NCBI GenBank assembly: GCA_007135895.1
Contig: SLHZ01000174.1
Coordinates: 1 to 8,764, forward strand
From: Balneolales bacterium
Lineage (GTDB): Bacteria > Bacteroidota > Rhodothermia > Balneolales > Natronogracilivirgulaceae
DNA length: 8,764 nucleotides
Direction: 5' to 3'
This document shows, piece by piece, positions 1 through 6,092 of the stretch (within the stretch, counting starts at the first letter, position 1; each line of letters starts with the position of its first letter). Made by a program: the position numbers and the translations under genes. The notes under the pieces were generated by a model. That model was not told the origin of the DNA. It saw only the letters and a list, made by a program, of their open reading frames with translations, and searched no databases.

Positions 1-207
1 GCCACATTTGCCCTTCTCCCGATACCGATGAATTTCCTTGAGGCATTTACCCCGCTCTCCGGAATTACAGCAGGCAAGAAATCATTGATGGATACCGGAA
101 ACGATCCGGGAAGTACTCCCTCTGAAAAAAAGCCGGCGGCCAAAGCTAAAAAGACAGCCGGGAAAAGCAGCAGCAAGAAAAGCGGTTCCGGGTCTTCGAA
201 GAAGTAG
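1..207 (+). CDS. 3' end of an unrecognised gene; Lys/Ser/Ala-rich C-terminal tail
   Basis: Frame 1 is open from the window edge to TAG at 205-207 and gives the last 68 residues of a protein whose start lies upstream. The first part (about residues 1-25) is hydrophobic and proline-containing (FALLPIPMNFLEAF) and could be the end of a membrane segment or a buried domain. From about residue 43 it becomes a low-complexity basic tail with SEKKPAAKAKK followed by Gly/Ser/Lys repeats to the end (...SGSGSSKK). Such tails occur on DNA- or RNA-binding proteins and on some membrane proteins, and the sequence alone does not distinguish these. I do not recognise the family. The gene converges on the response regulator gene, with 28 bp between the two stop codons and no obvious terminator hairpin there. 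That this is coding is likely because of the uninterrupted frame and the ordered tail, but no function can be assigned. Confidence 0.6.
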   Translation, partial: ATFALLPIPMNFLEAFTPLSGITAGKKSLMDTGNDPGSTPSEKKPAAKAKKTAGKSSSKKSGSGSSKK

Positions 208-235
208 GTATGAATAGAACCCCGGGCAGGTACTT

Positions 236-1588
236 TCAGTCGATCATCTGATCGATTTCGTGCTTTTCGAGTTTGCTTCGGAGTGTGCTTCGGGGCACTT
301 GCAGTACTTGTGCCGCCTGGCTGATGTTGTAGTTGGACATTTTCAGGGCCCAGTTGATCACTTCGTTTTCTTTCTGGCACATGAACTCCCTGAGGCCGGG
401 GAAATCATCCTCGTATTCTTTGGTGACGGTTATATCACCGGGAGAGCTGTCGAAAAGCAAGGCCTCCGACTGGTCGATATCCGACAGGGCAATGACGCGT
501 TCCACAATGTTTTCCAGTTCGCGGACATTGCCGGGCCAGTGGTAGCTCAAAAACTTTTTATAGATATTCTTGGTAAAGAAAGAAAGTTTGTCAAGGGCAT
601 TTCTTTTGGTTAGGAAATGCTCGACCAGATCGGGGATGTCTTCTCTGCGGTTTCTGAGTGGCGGCAAATTGATGGGGATGATATTCAGCCGGTAATAGAG
701 ATCCTCTCGAAAATGTCCTTTTTCAACCTGATCTTTCAGTCTGACTTTCGTAGCGCAGACAATGCGGACGTCGACCTTGATGACCTCTGAACCGCCAACA
801 CGGAACAGCTCGCGTTCCTGAAGCACCCGGAGCAGTTTTACCTGCAGTGTCTCCGGCAGGTCATCGATGTCGTCTATGAAAAAAGTGCCTCCATTGGCCC
901 GTTCAAAGTGGCCGATATGTCGTTGTATGGCTCCGGAGAAAGACCCCTTTTCGTGACCGAACAGCTCGCTTTCCAGCAATGTCTCCGGAATGGCGGCACA
1001 GTTGATGGCGATAAAAGGCTTGTCTCTCCGCTTGCTGAAATCATGAATCGCCCTGGAAACCACCTCCTTTCCGGTTCCGCTTTCTCCCTGTATCAGTACC
1101 GTGTACTCGTGCTGGGCAACCGTGTGGATTGTTTTGAGCAGGTTGCGCATTTCCGTCGATTTACCGACGATATTTTTGTGTTCGTAGACCTGCAGTTTTT
1201 CCTTAAGGGACTTGTTTTCGTCCATAATGGAGTGGAGCTGACGGATTTTGTCCAGCATCCCGATGATTTTGTCGGGTGAGAAGGGCTTGGTCACATAGTC
1301 GTAGGCTCCGATCTTGATAGCTTCCACAGCGGTTGAAACCGTGGCATAGGCCGTAATCACGATCACTTCACAGTCCGGATTGTTTTCTTTCACATATCTG
1401 ACAATATCCATGCCACTGACTCTTGGCAGCCGGAGGTCGGTGATCACGACATCAAACTTTTCACTGTAACACAGGTCCAGTCCCTGCTTGCCGTCCTCGG
1501 CGGCCGTTACGTTGTAGCCGGCTTTTTCGATATTGTTGGCCAGCGAGATACGGGTGATTCTTTCATCTTCGACCAGTAGTACTTTCAT
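236..1588 (-). CDS. Sigma-54-dependent response regulator, NtrC family
   Basis: A 450-aa cytoplasmic transcription activator with the full three-domain plan. The receiver domain (about 1-120) has the acidic pair E7/D8, phosphoacceptor D51, T79 and K101. The AAA+ sigma-54 interaction domain (about 139-370) has Walker A GESGTGKE at 168-175, arginine fingers within FREDLYYRLN (293-302) and sensor II WPGNVREL (351-358). A Fis-type helix-turn-helix lies at about 418-441 (NISQAAQVLQVPRSTLRSKL). Two AAA+ motifs deviate. The sigma-54 contact loop is GSFSGA (215-220) instead of GAFTGA, and Walker B reads FFIDD with Asp240 where the catalytic Glu normally sits. The start is fixed by the ATGA overlap (1585-1588) with the kinase stop codon, which suggests translational coupling, and GGAAAG lies just upstream. 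It is the last gene of the binding-protein/kinase/regulator operon, so the kinase is its likely partner. Its targets are inferred to be the adjacent transporter genes. Confidence 0.96.
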   Translation of the reverse strand: MKVLLVEDERITRISLANNIEKAGYNVTAAEDGKQGLDLCYSEKFDVVITDLRLPRVSGMDIVRYVKENNPDCEVIVITAYATVSTAVEAIKIGAYDYVTKPFSPDKIIGMLDKIRQLHSIMDENKSLKEKLQVYEHKNIVGKSTEMRNLLKTIHTVAQHEYTVLIQGESGTGKEVVSRAIHDFSKRRDKPFIAINCAAIPETLLESELFGHEKGSFSGAIQRHIGHFERANGGTFFIDDIDDLPETLQVKLLRVLQERELFRVGGSEVIKVDVRIVCATKVRLKDQVEKGHFREDLYYRLNIIPINLPPLRNRREDIPDLVEHFLTKRNALDKLSFFTKNIYKKFLSYHWPGNVRELENIVERVIALSDIDQSEALLFDSSPGDITVTKEYEDDFPGLREFMCQKENEVINWALKMSNYNISQAAQVLQVPRSTLRSKLEKHEIDQMID

Positions 1589-3045
1589 TTCTTTCCGCTG
1601 ATGGGTAGGGTGATGGTAAAAACGGTTTTTTCACCGGGTTTGCTTTGGGCCCGTACTTCGCCGTCGTGTGCTTCCACAATTCCGAGAACAGCGGAGAGTC
1701 CGAGTCCGGTCCCCTTTCCGGTTTCCTTGGTAGTAAAAAAGGGCTCGAAAATCAGTTCCTGATTTTCCGGCGATATGCCCGCGCCATTGTCTTCCACATG
1801 GAGATAGATGCACTCTTTGTTTTTGCGTCCGGAACGGATCCGGATCCTGCCTTCCTCACCGACGGCATCAATGCTGTTGATGATCAGGTTCATCATCACT
1901 TCCCGCATCAGGTGCTTGTCGGCATTGATCACCGGCAGGTTCTTCTCTGCCTTGAAATCGATATCGATTTTCTTCTCCTTGATTTTATATGAGCAGAGCT
2001 GTATCACATTTTGTATGGTTTCCCTGAGGTCAACTTCCGAAAGAGAGGGGTTGTTCTTACGGGAGTATTCAAGGAGCTTTTTGACAATGTTTTCGATGTG
2101 TTTGAGCGCCTCATTGATCAGCTTGAGATAGCTGGTGGTCTGTTCGGTGTTTTGAGGGTCTTTTTCAATGGCGTAGATGCACGACTGTATGCCGTTCACC
2201 GAGTTGTTGACTTCGTGAGCGATTCCGGCCGAAAGCCGTCCGATAAAGGCCAGTTTTTCCGCCCGGTAGATCTGGCGCTGTGTCACGGCCAGATGGTTCC
2301 GTGATTCGATCAAACGTTTCTGCAGCAGTTCAAAGCGGTGGGAGAGGTATCCGATTTCGTCGTCACTTTCCGGCAGGGGTAAATCGGTTTGCGGTGTTTC
2401 CAGGTCGAAATGATCAATGGCATCGGTGAGCCTGCCGAGCGACATGGTCAGCCGGTTGATCAGGAAGTAGAGTACCAGGAGGGTGATAGCGGTTACAGCG
2501 ATACCAAGGTAGAGCAATATGCGGGAAATCGAAATAATCTCACGGCGGACGGGGTTGCCGTCAAAGCCCAGGACCGCGGTGCCCCATTTTTTTCCGGCGA
2601 TGGCCAGAGGAGACTCCACTTCGATGATCCAACCATTGCCTTCCTGCCTTGAGATATTGAGAATCTGACGGCCCGGGACGAATGACCGGGTAGCAGGAGG
2701 CGGGTTGTAATAAGTGTAATCCCCGGTATTGAAGTGAAATAGCGAGTGTATCACAAGCCGGTCATTGCTGTCGTAGATATGTACGAAGCGGATCCCCTCA
2801 ATTTTATCCGCCAGATAGGAGAGATGCCGTTCCAGGATGATATCCGGATTGATGCCGTCGGTTTCACTGTAGACCAGTGCGTCAAGAAAAGGGATGGAAA
2901 TGGCATCGGTGATGGATCGGATATTTTCAACTTCTTTATGAATGACGACCGAGCGGAACTGGTAGAGAAAGGCCACGGAAATCGTCATCATCAGTACGGT
3001 GATTACCGATCCGATGAGAAAAAGGATTTTAATTTTCAGGCTCAT
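1585..3045 (-). CDS. Membrane sensor histidine kinase (Cache-like sensor, HAMP, HisKA, HATPase)
   Basis: A 486-aa inner-membrane kinase. TM1 is at about 8-30 and TM2 at about 176-196. Between them lies a periplasmic domain of about 145 residues whose features (GIRFVHIYDSNDRLVIHS near 84-101 and WGTAVLGFD near 154-162) suggest a single Cache/PAS-like fold. A HAMP linker follows at about 196-250, then the dimerisation/phosphotransfer helix with His277 in HEVNNSVNG, where the usual Pro of the H-box is Ser281 plus one... the motif reads N-N-S-V instead of N-N-P-L. The ATPase domain has the N box NLIINSIDA (386-394), G1 DNGAGI (419-424), F box FEPFFTT (433-439) and G2 GKGTGLGL (443-450), all intact. 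Its start overlaps the stop of the PhnD-like gene by ATGA (3042-3045), and its stop overlaps the regulator start in the same way. The predicted job is to pass a periplasmic anion signal, directly or through the PhnD-like protein, to the NtrC-type regulator. Confidence 0.95.
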   Translation of the reverse strand: MSLKIKILFLIGSVITVLMMTISVAFLYQFRSVVIHKEVENIRSITDAISIPFLDALVYSETDGINPDIILERHLSYLADKIEGIRFVHIYDSNDRLVIHSLFHFNTGDYTYYNPPPATRSFVPGRQILNISRQEGNGWIIEVESPLAIAGKKWGTAVLGFDGNPVRREIISISRILLYLGIAVTAITLLVLYFLINRLTMSLGRLTDAIDHFDLETPQTDLPLPESDDEIGYLSHRFELLQKRLIESRNHLAVTQRQIYRAEKLAFIGRLSAGIAHEVNNSVNGIQSCIYAIEKDPQNTEQTTSYLKLINEALKHIENIVKKLLEYSRKNNPSLSEVDLRETIQNVIQLCSYKIKEKKIDIDFKAEKNLPVINADKHLMREVMMNLIINSIDAVGEEGRIRIRSGRKNKECIYLHVEDNGAGISPENQELIFEPFFTTKETGKGTGLGLSAVLGIVEAHDGEVRAQSKPGEKTVFTITLPISGKK

Positions 3046-4004
3046 CCGGCATCATTCTGGGCGTTAATAAAAGCGATGATTTCCAGGATGAAATCATAAT
3101 CGGCTTCATCGGAAAGGGTGTACCGGATATGGGGGCCGATATCTTCACGGACCGGTTCGTACTCCCCAATGCTGTCACGTTCAATGGTCAGCAGGGCGTT
3201 GATAATGGCACTGACCATTTTCGGGTCCCGGTCCCTGGATACAACGATGGGAGAGGTGGGAAGCGGCTCAGAGGAATGGATGATGTGAATACCGCGGTTG
3301 AGATATTCCCGGGCCACCTGGTCGCGCACGGCCCCGGCATCATATTCACGGTTCAGGACCCGGTGGATGACCGAGTGGTGATTGGGGAAATTGGTAATCG
3401 TATTCAGATCAGCGGCAAGGATGCCGTGACGGGCCAGCATGTAGCGGGGGAGCCAGTTGCCCGACAGGGAGTGCTCTGAGGCCAGGGCCAGGGTCTTTCC
3501 CCTCAGATCGTCAATACTTTCAATTCTGCTGTCACGCCGGGCGATAATCACAGACCGGCGGATGGCCAGACTGTCCTGGTTCAGCGGCTTGAGGATGGAG
3601 ATCAGGTTGTGTTCCTCGCGTGAAGTGGCATAGACATAGGATCCCATAAAAGCGGCATCAACCTCCCCGCCGGCCAGTTGTGTCGCGGTTTCCTCATAGG
3701 TCTGGCTGAGTTTCAGGCTGAAATGATACCCGGTATTCTGATTCAGATAATCCATGAGGGGTTGATAGCGCTGATAGATGATATGGGCGGGAAAGCGGGA
3801 TACGACCCCGAAATATTTCACCGGTTTGCCGGTATCTCTGCCATGGACCAGGGCCGTGTTGCGCTCCTGTTCGTAGGTACCCGACAAATCCAGCACCGTC
3901 GCATAGATGAACAGGGTCAGCAGGGTAAATATCAGCACTGCCCCCAGGGTGATGACCACCTTTTTAAAGCGATTTACGGGGGATGGCTTCTTGATAGCGT
4001 TCAT
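3042..4004 (-). CDS. Membrane-anchored PhnD-family solute-binding protein (sensor component)
   Basis: With the start chosen here the protein is 320 aa: a short Lys-rich N-terminus, one uncleaved-looking TM/signal anchor at about 16-38, then a periplasmic type II binding fold of the PhnD family (phosphate/phosphite/phosphonate-type). Family features include YFGVVSRFPAHIIYQRYQPLMDYL at the start of lobe 1 (key residues from F65), GGEVDAAFMGSYVY (about 112-125), DDLRGKTLALASEHSLSGNW (about 165-184) and the late strand PTSPIVVSRD. There is no lipobox and no cysteine anywhere. No permease or ATPase gene is adjacent, and the gene is fused by an ATGA overlap to a histidine kinase gene, so a sensing role is more likely than transport. 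In-frame starts exist at 4070 (342 aa) and 4046. None has a convincing Shine-Dalgarno. The 4004 ATG is preferred because it gives a normal-length basic leader before the anchor. The ligand cannot be read from sequence. Confidence 0.85.
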   Translation of the reverse strand: MNAIKKPSPVNRFKKVVITLGAVLIFTLLTLFIYATVLDLSGTYEQERNTALVHGRDTGKPVKYFGVVSRFPAHIIYQRYQPLMDYLNQNTGYHFSLKLSQTYEETATQLAGGEVDAAFMGSYVYATSREEHNLISILKPLNQDSLAIRRSVIIARRDSRIESIDDLRGKTLALASEHSLSGNWLPRYMLARHGILAADLNTITNFPNHHSVIHRVLNREYDAGAVRDQVAREYLNRGIHIIHSSEPLPTSPIVVSRDRDPKMVSAIINALLTIERDSIGEYEPVREDIGPHIRYTLSDEADYDFILEIIAFINAQNDAG

Positions 4005-4106
4005 GATAATGCTTTGTGATGGAATTAGTTGCCGGACAGATGCCATACTGATTTTTTTTGTCCGGAGCATGCCGGTTCACACTAAGATACAAATAAAAGA
4101 TGAGGG

Positions 4107-4155
4107 TGGCGAAAAATCGTTAACGAAAATTCGCTGGTTTAGAATCTTTTCGCCA
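4107..4155. promoter_or_regulatory. Inverted repeat TGGCGAAAA / TTTTCGCCA (candidate enhancer site)
   Basis: TGGCGAAAA at 4107-4115 is matched by a perfect 9-bp inverse, TTTTCGCCA, at 4147-4155, with 31 bp between the arms. A third, near-identical copy (TTTTTCGCCCA) is at 4200-4210. The inverted pair lies about 100-145 bp upstream of the sigma-54-like element at 4253, which is where NtrC-family activators usually bind, and it also lies just upstream of the sensing operon. Binding by the adjacent regulator is inference. Confidence 0.5.
4109..4134. promoter_or_regulatory. 26-bp dyad centred on GTTAAC (candidate operator)
   Basis: A perfect 10-bp palindrome, TCGTTAACGA (4117-4126), is flanked on each side by AAA and then by complementary arms GCGAA (4109-4113) and TTCGC (4130-4134). 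Ten of thirteen position pairs are complementary and only the A-tracts break the symmetry. The left arm overlaps the TGGCGAAAA repeat. The size and symmetry suit a dimeric helix-turn-helix protein such as the Fis-type domain of the neighbouring regulator. Which protein binds it is not known. Confidence 0.5.
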
Positions 4156-4252
4156 TACCCGGAGGGAGTGATACCGGTGGTTCTTTTAAAAGTTTCATGT
4201 TTTTCGCCCACAGGATTGCGCAGGGGGCGCTTTTGCTGAAGCTATTTAAAGA

Positions 4253-4268
4253 TGGCATGCTTTTTGAC
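4253..4268 (+). promoter_or_regulatory. Sigma-54-like -24/-12 promoter for the DASS gene
   Basis: The sequence TGGCATG-CTTT-TTGAC fits the sigma-54 consensus TGGCAYG-N4-TTGCW, with the GG and the -12 G exactly 12 bp apart. The one serious defect is A instead of C at the -12 position (TTGA for TTGC). Transcription would start near 4279, leaving a leader of about 200 nt before the transporter ATG. Support comes from the NtrC-family gene next door and the upstream repeated sites. Confidence 0.45.
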
Positions 4269-4287
4269 ATTCTTCGTCGGGTAACTC

Positions 4288-4329
4288 GCAAATGAAGCAA
4301 ATGTATTTGTTGTAAATGCAGTAAAAGCA
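4288..4329 (+). repeat. Tandem 9-bp direct repeats (iteron-like)
   Basis: Two adjacent pairs of 9-mers are seen: GCAAATGAA (4288-4296) next to GCAAATGTA (4297-4305), then after 6 bp GTAAATGCA (4312-4320) next to GTAAAAGCA (4321-4329). A looser fifth copy, GTGAAATGTA, is at 4332-4341. A rough consensus is GYAAAWGNA. They lie downstream of the predicted sigma-54 start site and upstream of the transporter gene, so they could be an operator or part of the leader RNA. Confidence 0.5.
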
Positions 4330-4468
4330 GAGTGAAATGTAGCACTAAGTAAGTTGCAGTACAAAAAAGACAGAGAAAGCAGCAAGTTATTTTATTTGAA
4401 CTCTGTCGCATCAACCTGTCAAAAATCAAAAAAAGTAGATATCAATATATATTTTCATTGAAACCAAC

Positions 4469-4472
4469 GAGG
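4469..4472 (+). promoter_or_regulatory. Ribosome binding site of the DASS gene
   Basis: GAGG within AACGAGG lies 7 nt before the ATG at 4480. The porin gene has the same AACGAGG string before its own start, which supports both start choices. Confidence 0.6.
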
Positions 4473-4479
4473 TATCTAA

Positions 4480-6048
4480 ATGGATTTTCAAACTAAAAAA
4501 GACATGTCTAAGAAGGATTTTGCCGATCTGCTCGATCTGGAGAAGGCAAGGCTGTCTGAGATTAAGGAAAAGACGCTATCGAAAACCGATCGATGGCTGA
4601 ACTATCTCGGATTGCCGCTCGGCATAATCATTTTTTCACTAATCTATTTCATGCCCACCCCTGACGGACTGCAGATATCCGGTCAGGTGGTTCTGGCCTG
4701 TTTTGCACTGGCTCTGACCTGGTGGTTGACCGAACCGCTTCCAACGCACGTCACGTCAATGGTTCTGATCTGTCTCCTTGTAATTCTGGGAGGTTGGGAC
4801 GAAAAGAACGTGCTGGGTGTGCTGGGTCTGGACGTTATCTGGCTGAATGTCGGGGCATTTATCATGTGCTCGGTTCTGGTAGTCACGGGAGTAGCCAAGC
4901 GTGTCGCCGTGATCCTGATCCTGAAGTTCGGTAAATCGGCGATGTCAGCCGTTTTCGCCTTTTTCCTGGTTCAGGCTGTTCTGGCTCCGCTGATTCCTGC
5001 CACAGCCGCCCGTACCGTGATGACCCTTCCGCTGATGCTGCTCGTGGCCGCTATTTTCGGCGCCTCGTCGCAGAATCCCAACAATTTCGGACGCTTCCTG
5101 TTGCTGCACAACCTGCACGGTATCAGCATCTTCTCGTCTGCCTATATTACCGGTTCGACCTGTAACATTGTTGCGGCCGGTCTGATCTTTACCCTTTCTG
5201 GTCATCGTATTTATTACACCGACTGGATGTTCGGTGCCCTTCCGGTGGCTATTGTTCTGATGTTCCTCTCCTGGTACATTGGAGGTAAGATTATTTTCCG
5301 CATGACTCCCGAGGAGTCGGTACCGCAGGTATCAGGTGGTGCCGAAGCATTGCGCGATGAGTTGGCGAAAATGGGTCCCTGGCGCTATGAAGAGATGAAA
5401 GCCGGGATCGTGTTCCTCGTTGTGATTTTCCTCTGGATCACCGACCGCTGGCACGTTGCAATGTTCGGGTTTGAAATTTCACTGGTTATCACCGCTATTC
5501 TCGGTGCCGTTATCGCCCTGTGGCCGAAAGCGGGTATGATCAACTGGAACAAGGCCGATATCCCCTGGCACCTGCTTATCTTCAGCGCCGGAGCGTACGC
5601 GGGAGGTCTTTCGCTCAATGAAACTGACTCGGCCCGCTGGCTGGTCAACCAGGGTTTTGAAAGACTCGACCTCGTTGGAAGACAACCCAATTTCTGGGTG
5701 TTCTACACGATCATTGTCGCATTCATGGCCTATGCCGGCTACTTCTTTACCAGTAAGACGATGAGGACACTTATCTTCATACCCTTCGTTGTCATCCTGG
5801 CCCTGGAGCTGGGATATGAGGCCTACTGGGTAGCCCTGCCCGGCGCGTTCACACTCTGCTGGGTCATTGGTCTGCCCTTCAACGCCAAGCCGAACCTTAT
5901 TCTGTATGCTACCGGACAATTCTCGGTTCTGGATAACTTCTGGTACGGTTTCATCATTAAAACGCTTGGTATTATACTTCTGGTCATCTTCGGCATGACC
6001 TGGTTCCGCTTCATCGGCATTACTCCGCCGTTCGGATATGTGTTTTAA
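4480..6048 (+). CDS. DASS/SLC13-family anion transporter
   Basis: A 522-aa polytopic inner-membrane protein of the divalent anion:Na+ symporter (ArsB/NhaD-like) type. A charged cytosolic N-terminus (about 1-40) precedes many TM segments arranged as two inverted halves: about 42-58, 68-103, 118-150, 155-195, then 250-270, 305-320, 328-348, 360-378, 405-440 and 445-510. Family landmarks are WWLTEPLPTHVTSMVLICLLVILGG (from W81), a re-entrant segment PLIPATAARTVMTLP (170-184), YITGSTCNIVAAGL (222-235), the SAGAYAGGLSL loop (369-379) and YFFTSKTMRTLIFIP (421-435). The canonical SNT signatures of Na+-coupled members are altered: A174-T175-A176 in the first half and S425-K426-T427 in the second. This could mean another coupling mode or an exchanger. 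Known substrates of the family include di/tricarboxylates and sulfate, and the substrate here is open. The gene is divergent from the sensing operon and is followed after 44 bp by the exported-protein gene, probably as one operon. Confidence 0.92.
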   Translation: MDFQTKKDMSKKDFADLLDLEKARLSEIKEKTLSKTDRWLNYLGLPLGIIIFSLIYFMPTPDGLQISGQVVLACFALALTWWLTEPLPTHVTSMVLICLLVILGGWDEKNVLGVLGLDVIWLNVGAFIMCSVLVVTGVAKRVAVILILKFGKSAMSAVFAFFLVQAVLAPLIPATAARTVMTLPLMLLVAAIFGASSQNPNNFGRFLLLHNLHGISIFSSAYITGSTCNIVAAGLIFTLSGHRIYYTDWMFGALPVAIVLMFLSWYIGGKIIFRMTPEESVPQVSGGAEALRDELAKMGPWRYEEMKAGIVFLVVIFLWITDRWHVAMFGFEISLVITAILGAVIALWPKAGMINWNKADIPWHLLIFSAGAYAGGLSLNETDSARWLVNQGFERLDLVGRQPNFWVFYTIIVAFMAYAGYFFTSKTMRTLIFIPFVVILALELGYEAYWVALPGAFTLCWVIGLPFNAKPNLILYATGQFSVLDNFWYGFIIKTLGIILLVIFGMTWFRFIGITPPFGYVF

Positions 6049-6081
6049 TTGCTGAACCTCATATGGAATTTTCAAATAATT

Positions 6082-6086
6082 GGAGA
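6082..6086 (+). promoter_or_regulatory. Ribosome binding site deciding the start at 6093
   Basis: GGAGA stands 6 nt before the ATG at 6093. The longer in-frame start at 6063 has no such sequence before it and would place ten polar residues ahead of a clear signal peptide, so 6093 is chosen. Confidence 0.75.
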
Positions 6087-6092
6087 ATAAAA

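Larger units (their letters stand above)
4071..4479. other. Divergent intergenic regulatory region
   Basis: These 409 bp lie between the sensing operon (leftward) and the DASS transporter gene (rightward). The weak open frame on the minus strand inside it (4139-4429) has no family resemblance, no Shine-Dalgarno and an odd composition, so I regard the stretch as non-coding. It is AT-richer than the flanking genes and contains, from left to right, a palindrome and inverted repeat, a third copy of the repeat, a sigma-54-like -24/-12 element, tandem 9-bp repeats and the transporter ribosome binding site. No clear sigma-70 or Bacteroidota -33/-7 pair was found for either direction. Confidence 0.8.

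Noticed and set aside
3042..4004. PhnD-like protein as the binding subunit of an ABC phosphonate importer
   Set aside because: No permease or ATPase gene is adjacent, there is a TM anchor instead of a free signal peptide, and the gene overlaps a histidine kinase gene, so sensing is the better reading.
4218..4234. Small hairpin GCGC-AGGGG-GCGC followed by TTTT, as a possible terminator
   Set aside because: A four-base-pair stem and four T residues are too weak, and no gene on the plus strand ends before it.
4139..4429. 96-codon minus-strand open frame in the divergent intergenic region
   Set aside because: It covers the repeats and promoter-like elements, has low-complexity Leu/His/Cys content unlike the neighbouring proteins, no Shine-Dalgarno and no family resemblance.
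5479..6075. 198-codon minus-strand open frame inside the DASS gene
   Set aside because: It is antisense to a clearly coding membrane protein, charged and low in hydrophobic order, as expected of a shadow frame.
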